Shown here: positions 57,402-64,000 of the stretch, piece by piece
Layout of the letters: the number at the start of each line of letters is the position of its first letter
Position numbering within the stretch: the stretch's first letter is position 1
Origin: Pseudomonas songnenensis
GTDB taxonomy: Bacteria; Pseudomonadota; Gammaproteobacteria; Pseudomonadales; Pseudomonadaceae
Length of the DNA stretch: 64,000 nucleotides
Reading direction: 5' to 3'
NCBI RefSeq assembly: GCF_003696315.1
Contig: NZ_RFFN01000001.1
Location: forward strand, 874,665 to 938,664
Notes under the pieces: generated by a model
Told to the model about the DNA's origin: nothing
The model's database searches: none
What the model saw: only the letters and a program-made list of their open reading frames with translations
Program-made: the position numbers and the translations under genes

Positions 57402-57807
57402 GCTGTTACCTTCGTTGAAATCGGAAACCGGTGGTCACTATACCCAAAAGCCGGCTCGCCGCTTCTGCACCCTGTCACAGCTCAAGTTGCTCAAACACAA
57501 CGGCAAGCTTGACTTGCTGGTGCCGAATCCGAACAATTCGAAGCTTGCTGTCCTGAGTCGCCTCGCCGCAAGCGATACCGGCTCAGTCTAGACAGACATG
57601 AGGTGCTACCCGCGCCGACCTGCATCACCCGCAACGCGTTACCTCGCGCTGGGTGGAGAGCCCGCGACACCAGGGTCTCTTCCAATACTGGCTCAGTCAG
57701 TGGCTGACGTAGTCGGCGACCACCGTCGCTCATGCCCTGCTGGCAGTAAACCTATTTCTGGCGGCTCCGACTTGGAATCGCTATCTGGCGTTTCAGAGGT
57801 GAACAAC
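57402..57807. other. Gap upstream of ilvI (406 bases)
   Basis: The stretch holds the divergent promoters of ilvI and the DUF4124 gene. A possible ilv promoter is TTGAAA (57415-57420) and TATACC (57439-57444) with an 18-base spacer, leaving a leader of ~360 bases. Branched-chain genes often have an attenuator in such a leader, but I found no short leader peptide rich in Val/Leu/Ile codons followed by a terminator. Open frames here lack support. Confidence 0.4.
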
Positions 57808-59532
57808 GTGGAACTCTTATCCGGCGCTGAAATGGTCGTCCGCTCCCTGCGTGACGAAGGCGTTAAGTACATCTACGGGTACCCGGGCGGTGCCGTTCTG
57901 CATATTTACGATGCGCTTTTCAAGGAAAAGGCCATCGAACACATCCTGGTTCGTCACGAGCAGGCCGCTACACACATGGCCGATGGCTATGCGCGCGCGA
58001 CTGGCAAGGCCGGGGTGGTGTTGGTGACGTCTGGCCCTGGCGCGACAAATGCCATCACCGGTATCGCCACTGCCTTCATGGACTCGATCCCGATGGTGGT
58101 CATCTCCGGTCAGGTGCCGAGCACCATGGTAGGCACCGACGCCTTCCAGGAAACCGACATGATCGGTATCTCCCGACCCATCGTGAAGCACAGCTTCATG
58201 ATCAAGCATCCTTCGGAAATCCCCGAAGTGATGAAGAAGGCATTCTATCTCGCCGAGTCTGGCCGCCCTGGGCCGGTTGTCATCGACATTCCGAAGGACA
58301 TGACCAACCCGGCCGAAAAATTCGAATACGTCTATCCGAAGAAGGCCAAGCTGCGTTCGTACAGCCCGGCCGTGCGTGGGCATTCGGGCCAGATTCGCAA
58401 GGCGGCGGAACTGCTGCTGGGCGCCAAGCGGCCGATCATCTACGCCGGTGGCGGCGTGATTCTGGGCAAGGCCTCGGCGCAGCTGACCGAGCTGGCGAAG
58501 ATGCTCAATCTGCCGGTAACCAACACCCTGATGGGCCTGGGGTGCTTTCCCGGCAGCGACCGCCAGTTCGTCGGCATGCTCGGCATGCACGGCAGTTACA
58601 CCGCCAACCTGGCGATGCATCACTCCGACGTGATCCTGGCGGTTGGTGCCCGCTTCGATGACCGCGTGATCAATGGTGCGAGCAAGTTCTGCCCGAACGC
58701 CAAGATCATCCATATCGATATCGACCCGGCGTCCATCTCCAAGACCATCAAGGCGGACATCCCGATCGTCGGTCCTGTCGACAGCGTGCTCACCGAGATG
58801 GTCGCTATCGTCAAGGAGATCGGTCAGGCGCCTAATGCCGAGACCGTGGCCAGCTGGTGGAAGCAGATCGACGAGTGGCGCGGTAATGGCCGGCTGTTCC
58901 CCTACAACGAGGGCGATGGTTCGATCATCAAACCGCAGGCCGCCATCGAGGTGCTCTGCGAGGTGACCAAGGGCGAGGCCTATGTCGCCTCGGACGTTGG
59001 TCAGCATCAGATGTTCGCCTGCCAGTACTACAAGTTCGACAAGCCCAACCGCTGGCTCAACTCGGGCGGCCTCGGCACCATGGGCTTCGGCCTGCCGGCA
59101 GCCATGGGAGTGAAGCTGAACTTCCCCGAAGCCGACGTCGCGGTGGTGACGGGTGAGGGCAGCATCCAGATGAACATCCAGGAGTTGTCGACCTGCCTGC
59201 AGTACGACCTGCCGGTGAAGATCATCAACCTCAACAACGGTGCGCTGGGCATGGTTCGCCAGTGGCAGGACATGGTGTACAACAGCCGCTACTCGCACTC
59301 CTACATGGAGTCGCTGCCGGACTTCGTCAAGCTGGCCGAGGCCTATGGTCACGTCGGAATGCGCATTACCGACCTCAAGGACCTCAAGCCGATGATGGAA
59401 GAGGCGTTTGCCATGAAGGATCGTCTGGTCTTCCTGGATATCGCTGTCGATACCGCCGAGCACGTCTATCCGATGCAGATCAAAGACGGTGCAATGCGCG
59501 ACATGTGGCTGAGCAAGACGGAGCGGACCTGA
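57808..59532 (+). CDS. ilvI: Acetolactate synthase, large subunit
   Basis: The catalytic subunit (574 residues) makes acetolactate or acetohydroxybutyrate for valine, leucine and isoleucine. The catalytic glutamate is in [19 protein letters not shown] (~50), and the FAD/TPP regions and the end SKTERT are typical. The TPP motif reads [11 protein letters not shown] rather than GDG. The start is GTG at 57808 ([14 protein letters not shown]), with agaggtga upstream. ilvH follows after two bases. Confidence 0.96.
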   Translation: MELLSGAEMVVRSLRDEGVKYIYGYPGGAVLHIYDALFKEKAIEHILVRHEQAATHMADGYARATGKAGVVLVTSGPGATNAITGIATAFMDSIPMVVISGQVPSTMVGTDAFQETDMIGISRPIVKHSFMIKHPSEIPEVMKKAFYLAESGRPGPVVIDIPKDMTNPAEKFEYVYPKKAKLRSYSPAVRGHSGQIRKAAELLLGAKRPIIYAGGGVILGKASAQLTELAKMLNLPVTNTLMGLGCFPGSDRQFVGMLGMHGSYTANLAMHHSDVILAVGARFDDRVINGASKFCPNAKIIHIDIDPASISKTIKADIPIVGPVDSVLTEMVAIVKEIGQAPNAETVASWWKQIDEWRGNGRLFPYNEGDGSIIKPQAAIEVLCEVTKGEAYVASDVGQHQMFACQYYKFDKPNRWLNSGGLGTMGFGLPAAMGVKLNFPEADVAVVTGEGSIQMNIQELSTCLQYDLPVKIINLNNGALGMVRQWQDMVYNSRYSHSYMESLPDFVKLAEAYGHVGMRITDLKDLKPMMEEAFAMKDRLVFLDIAVDTAEHVYPMQIKDGAMRDMWLSKTERT

Positions 59533-59534
59533 TC

Positions 59535-60026
59535 ATGAGACACATCATCTCCCTGCTGATGGAAAACGAACCGGGTGCGCTGTCTCGTGTGGTCGGCCTG
59601 TTTTCGCAACGCAACTACAACATCGAAAGCCTCACTGTGGCGCCGACCGAGGACCCGACCCTGTCGCGTCTGACGTTGACCACGGTAGGGCATGAAGAGG
59701 TGATCGAGCAGATCACCAAGAACCTCAACAAGCTGGTGGAGGTCGTCAAGCTGGTAGACCTGTCGGAGAGCGCTCACATCGAACGTGAACTGATGCTTAT
59801 CAAGGTCAAGGCCACCGGCGCCCAGCGTGCCGAGGTCAAGCGCACCACCGATATCTTCCGTGGGCAGATTGTCGACGTGACTACCAGCGTCTATACGATT
59901 CAGCTCGCCGGAACCAGTGACAAGCTGGACAGCTTCATTCAGGCCGTGGGCACCGCTTCGATCCTGGAAGTGGTGCGCAGCGGTGTCACCGGGATCTCCC
60001 GCGGTGACAAAGTACTGAGTATCTAA
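59535..60026 (+). CDS. ilvH: Acetolactate synthase, small regulatory subunit
   Basis: IlvH (163 residues) activates the large subunit and gives valine feedback control. It has an N-terminal ACT domain (HIISLLMENEPGALSRVVGLFSQRNYNIESLTV) and a C-terminal domain (RGQIVDVTTSVYTIQLAGTSDKLDSF). The ATG at 59535 is two bases after the ilvI stop. ilvC follows 75 bases later. Confidence 0.98.
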   Translation: MRHIISLLMENEPGALSRVVGLFSQRNYNIESLTVAPTEDPTLSRLTLTTVGHEEVIEQITKNLNKLVEVVKLVDLSESAHIERELMLIKVKATGAQRAEVKRTTDIFRGQIVDVTTSVYTIQLAGTSDKLDSFIQAVGTASILEVVRSGVTGISRGDKVLSI

Positions 60027-60098
60027 CGGCTGTAGGGCACGTCGCCATTCCAGTCAGCACCGTTTTATCGATGGCCACGAGGCCGGCAACAGGGGTAA

Positions 60099-61118
<1,020 letters not shown>

Positions 61119-61135
61119 TCGTTCTCCTGCTCACG

Positions 61136-61162
61136 AAAACGCGGCTTCGGCCGCGTTTTTTC
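61136..61162 (+). terminator. Terminator of the ilv operon
   Basis: The stem aaaacgcggc/gccgcgtttt has a ttcg-type loop and is followed by six T. It lies 17 bases after the ilvC stop. Confidence 0.92.
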
Positions 61163-61271
61163 GTTCTGCCTGCCCGGCTTCTGGTATAAATCGCGGGTTT
61201 GGCCAGGCTGAACCGCAGGTCCATCGGCCTGGTCGAAATCTATCCGTACCTGTTGTAGAAGGTGAATGCGC

Positions 61272-62111
61272 ATGAGTGGACAACCCGAAGAGCCGAACAA
61301 GCCAGTCGAGCCAGAGAGCATTCTGCCGATCGACGAGCATGTCGAGGAGATCCAGGAGCCCGACGGTCGCAAGGTGCGCCACCGTGGCATTTATCTGCTG
61401 CCGAACCTCTTCACCACTGCCAACCTGTTCGCAGGGTTCTTTTCGATCATCACGGCTATCAACGGCAACTTTTATGTAGCAGCAGCGACGGTCTTCGTTG
61501 CCATGGTGCTCGATAGCCTGGATGGGCGGGTGGCTCGCCTGACCAATACGCAAAGCGCCTTCGGTGCCGAGTACGACTCGCTCTCGGACATGGTGGCGTT
61601 CGGGTTGGCGCCGGCGGTGTTGGCTTATGAGTGGGCATTGTCCGAGTTGGGCAATGTCGGTCTCACGGTTGCCTTCATCTATGTCGCCTGTGCAGCGCTG
61701 CGGCTTGCCCGTTTCAATACGCAGATCGGCAAGGTGGACAAACGCTGGTTCATCGGCCTCGCAAGCCCGGCTGCGGCAGGGGTCGTCGCCGGTTGGGTCT
61801 GGGCTGTCTGGGCCTTGGATGAGGTAGGTATCCGTGGCGTCGATCTGCCGCTGGTGCTGGTCATGTTGTTTGCGCTGATGGTTGCTGCCGCGGGTCTGCT
61901 CATGGTGAGCAACATCAAATACCACAGCTTCAAGGATCTCGATCTGAAAGGGCGCGTTCCGTTCGTTGCCATTCTTGTGGTCGTGCTTGTGTTTGCCGTC
62001 GTGTTCAGTGACCCGCCGCGCATTCTCCTGCTGATATTCCTTGCGTATGCGGCTTCCGGCCCTGTGCAATACCTGATGCAGCTGCGTCGGCGCAAACGCG
62101 TCGAGGGTTGA
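61272..62111 (+). CDS. pssA: CDP-diacylglycerol-serine O-phosphatidyltransferase
   Basis: PssA (279 residues) makes phosphatidylserine, the precursor of phosphatidylethanolamine, in the inner membrane. The CDP-alcohol phosphotransferase motif is DSLDGRVARLTNTQSAFGAE followed by YDSLSDMV, with all four aspartates. About eight helices follow the soluble N-terminus. The start at 61272 (MSGQPEEPN) is preferred to the in-frame ATG at 61266 by the spacing from aaggtga. Confidence 0.95.
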   Translation: MSGQPEEPNKPVEPESILPIDEHVEEIQEPDGRKVRHRGIYLLPNLFTTANLFAGFFSIITAINGNFYVAAATVFVAMVLDSLDGRVARLTNTQSAFGAEYDSLSDMVAFGLAPAVLAYEWALSELGNVGLTVAFIYVACAALRLARFNTQIGKVDKRWFIGLASPAAAGVVAGWVWAVWALDEVGIRGVDLPLVLVMLFALMVAAAGLLMVSNIKYHSFKDLDLKGRVPFVAILVVVLVFAVVFSDPPRILLLIFLAYAASGPVQYLMQLRRRKRVEG

Positions 62112-62165
62112 TTTTGGCTCCGGCTGCGCGTATTGCTCCAGAGGATCAATACGCGGAGCTTCTCC

Positions 62166-63173
62166 ATGCTCATCAGGATTCCCGCCTCCGGCGAATGCCG
62201 CGAGTCTGACGTAACGCCCGAGGCGGCTTATCTGAGTCGCCGTCAGCTGCTTCGTGGCGCCATACTCTCCGGTGCTGTTGTCGGTCTGCCTTCTCTGGCA
62301 ATTGCTTCCGAGCGCTATCCCGGCGTTACCGCAGAGCCTGCTCCGACCTGGTTCGCTGACAAACTTGCTAGCGCCCGCTGGCAAGCTGTCGTACCGGACG
62401 GCGAACCTGTCACGCCATATGCGGATGCCACGTCGTACAACAACTTCTACGAGTTCGGCCCGAACAAGGGCGATCCGGCGCGCCATGCTTCAGCGCTAAA
62501 GGTTGAGCCTTGGACTGTGCTGGTTGATGGTGATGTTGAGCGGCCCGGGCGTTACTCGCTCGAAGATCTGTGTTCGGAGGCTCGGCTGGAAGAGCGCATT
62601 TATCGACTGCGTTGTGTGGAAGCCTGGTCGATGGTCATTCCTTGGTTGGGCTTTCCTCTGGCGGACCTAGTGAAAAGAGTCCAGCCGCATTCAGCCGCCA
62701 AGTTCATTCGTTTCGAGACGGCATACCGACCCGAGGAAATGCGCGGAACTCGCTCAGGGTTTGCGCTGATCGACTGGCCCTATGTCGAAGGGTTGCGAAT
62801 GGATGAGGCCATGCACCCGCTGACGTTATTGGCTGTCGGCATGTATGGCCGCACGCTGCCTAACCAGAACGGTGCGCCGTTGCGGCTGGTGGTTCCTTGG
62901 AAATACGGATTCAAGAGCATCAAGTCGATTGTGCGCATCAGTTTCGTACGTGACCAGCCGGCGACCACCTGGCAATCGATGGCGCCGGAGGAGTACGGCT
63001 TCTATGCGAACGTCAATCCCAAGGTGTCCCATCCCCGCTGGTCACAAGCCCGCGAGCGCCGGCTGCCAGGGAGTCTCTTCAACACAAATGTTCAAGACAC
63101 GTTGCTGTTTAACGGCTATGCCGAGCAGGTCGCAGGCTTATACGGCTCGATGGATCTGGGTAAGGATTACTGA
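62166..63173 (+). CDS. msrP: Methionine sulfoxide reductase catalytic subunit MsrP
   Basis: MsrP (335 residues) is the periplasmic molybdoenzyme that repairs oxidised methionine in envelope proteins. A twin-arginine signal is seen ([13 protein letters not shown], ~27-40), so it is exported folded. The molybdenum ligand is C150 in [10 protein letters not shown]. The later [13 protein letters not shown] and [12 protein letters not shown] are family features. The start at 62166 follows cggag. msrQ overlaps its stop. Confidence 0.95.
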   Translation: MLIRIPASGECRESDVTPEAAYLSRRQLLRGAILSGAVVGLPSLAIASERYPGVTAEPAPTWFADKLASARWQAVVPDGEPVTPYADATSYNNFYEFGPNKGDPARHASALKVEPWTVLVDGDVERPGRYSLEDLCSEARLEERIYRLRCVEAWSMVIPWLGFPLADLVKRVQPHSAAKFIRFETAYRPEEMRGTRSGFALIDWPYVEGLRMDEAMHPLTLLAVGMYGRTLPNQNGAPLRLVVPWKYGFKSIKSIVRISFVRDQPATTWQSMAPEEYGFYANVNPKVSHPRWSQARERRLPGSLFNTNVQDTLLFNGYAEQVAGLYGSMDLGKDY

Positions 63174-63793
63174 TGCGCTACCGCTGGTGGCGGTTGGTCG
63201 TCTTCGCGTTGACCTTAAGCGTCCCGTTGTACTGGCTGTATCTGGCCTGGCAGTTCGCACTCGGGCCGGATCCGGGGAAAGTACTGGTTGATAACCTGGG
63301 GCAGGGTGCGCTGGTGCTGTTGCTGTTGACGCTTTCGATGACGCCCCTGCAGCGGCTGACCGGGTGGGGCGGCTGGCTCGCGGTCCGCCGACAGCTCGGC
63401 CTCTGGTGTTTTACCTATGGGTTCCTACATCTAGCCAGCTATCTATATTTCCTGCTTGGGGGCGAATTATGGCGCCTAGGTGGGGAGCTGGTGGAGCGGC
63501 CTTATATTCTCGTGGGAGCGTTTGGCTTCTCCGGTTTGGCAATCCTGGCCATGACCTCTTCCCGGTGGAGCATGCGTCGTCTCGGGAAGCGCTGGAAAGC
63601 GTTGCATCGATTGATCTACCCCATCGTGATCATCGTGCTGTTGCACATGCTTTGGGTCGTTAGGTCGGACTCGGCGCGCTGGTTTCTCTATGCCGGTATT
63701 GCGACGGTGTTGCTGCTGTTGCGCGTTCCTCTGATGGCTATGACTCTTGCTTCGGTACGAGGCAGAATTAAAGCCCGAACAAACCTGAAATAA
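63173..63793 (+). CDS. msrQ: MsrP heme-binding membrane subunit MsrQ
   Basis: MsrQ (206 residues) passes electrons from the respiratory chain to MsrP. It has about six helices of the ferric-reductase-like fold with conserved histidines (FTYGFLHLASYLYF, LHRLIYPIVIIVLLHMLW) that should bind heme b. The ATG overlaps the msrP stop by one base, so the two are coupled. Confidence 0.95.
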   Translation: MRYRWWRLVVFALTLSVPLYWLYLAWQFALGPDPGKVLVDNLGQGALVLLLLTLSMTPLQRLTGWGGWLAVRRQLGLWCFTYGFLHLASYLYFLLGGELWRLGGELVERPYILVGAFGFSGLAILAMTSSRWSMRRLGKRWKALHRLIYPIVIIVLLHMLWVVRSDSARWFLYAGIATVLLLLRVPLMAMTLASVRGRIKARTNLK

Positions 63794-63894
63794 CCGGTTG
63801 ACGTTAGTTTTCAGGCTCCTATCATGCGCACCACTTCCGGCGCAGTCCTTAAGCAAAACCTCTTGTAAATCAAACGGTTAGCTAAATAAAAGGG

Positions 63895-63922
63895 TTGCAC
63901 GGATGGCGAATTCGAGTAGAAT
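63895..63922 (+). promoter_or_regulatory. Strong promoter, probably of an rRNA operon
   Basis: TTGCAC at 63895-63900 and TAGAAT at 63917-63922 are 16 bases apart, followed by a GC-rich discriminator (gcgccgggct). An A/T-rich stretch with tgtaaatcaaac and gctaaataaaag just upstream looks like an UP element. In P. aeruginosa the gene order at this place (as remembered) continues into 16S rRNA. The rRNA itself is outside the window. Confidence 0.7.
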
Positions 63923-64000
63923 GCGCCGGGCTGACAGGGTGGTGGTTGAGCTCTGTTGGTAGCTTCGGTCAGGTTGGTCGGAAGCGGTTGAAAGAGGTGG

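Noticed and set aside
57346..57591. 81-codon frame with Leu/Val-rich end upstream of ilvI as a leader peptide
   Set aside because: It starts inside the DUF4124 gene region, is too long, and is not followed by terminator/antiterminator stems.

Overview
The window is chromosomal DNA from a gammaproteobacterium of the genus Pseudomonas in the wide sense, most likely the P. stutzeri group (Stutzerimonas). The evidence is high G+C, Pseudomonas-specific regulators (CbrA/CbrB with the CrcZ RNA, RetS, PrrF, CbpA), and a gene order that matches P. aeruginosa PAO1 as I remember it. Almost the whole window is core genome. I see no prophage, insertion sequence, integron, CRISPR array or tRNA gene.

Layout. 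(1) 1-4680: end of infB, then rbfA, truB, rpsO and pnp, the translation/RNA-decay operon, with two related inverted-repeat elements in its gaps. (2) 4800-13000: a BON-domain secreted protein behind a sigma-54 promoter, a DUF748 gene with two tandem DUF2845 genes, an RlmI-like rRNA methyltransferase, an MpaB-type oxygenase and pgi. (3) 13050-24110, reading leftward: dksA, gluQ, cbrX, cbrA, cbrB, crcZ, pcnB, folK, panB, panC, panD. CbrA/CbrB with sigma-54 should drive CrcZ, the decoy RNA that relieves Hfq/Crc catabolite repression. (4) 24300-31930: an aminotransferase, sfsA, an isolated rmlD, an AEC transporter, a 28-residue membrane peptide, two membrane proteins and a CYP152-type fatty-acid peroxygenase. 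(5) 31945-46710, leftward: retS, purD, purH, fis, dusB, a zinc-ribbon protein, prmA, accC, accB, aroQ, dsbD and a Rieske protein. In PAO1, as remembered, the retS-dsbD part lies about 150 genes away from the flanking blocks, so this segment is rearranged relative to PAO1.

(6) 46840-50550: heme ABC permease and ATPase genes hmuU and hmuV, a ChaN-type lipoprotein, the Fur-regulated PrrF small RNA (single copy here) and the cyclic-nucleotide-binding protein CbpA. (7) 50660-63800: a TfoX-C protein, a methyltransferase, a kinase-like fusion, mrcB (possibly leaderless), a TPR lipoprotein, a YqcC protein, a DUF4124 protein, the ilvI-ilvH-ilvC branched-chain amino-acid genes, pssA and msrP-msrQ. The window ends just after a strong promoter that probably drives an rRNA operon lying beyond the right edge.

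The most informative non-coding features are CrcZ, with its sigma-54 promoter, CA motifs and a candidate CbrB palindrome, and PrrF, with its Fur box, sigma-70 promoter and terminator. Both can be read nearly base by base. No wholly new system stands out. The best leads beyond known biology are the sigma-54 promoter of the BON gene, the 28-residue membrane peptide, the putative structured RNA between pgi and panD, the leaderless mrcB start and the dispersed palindromes.
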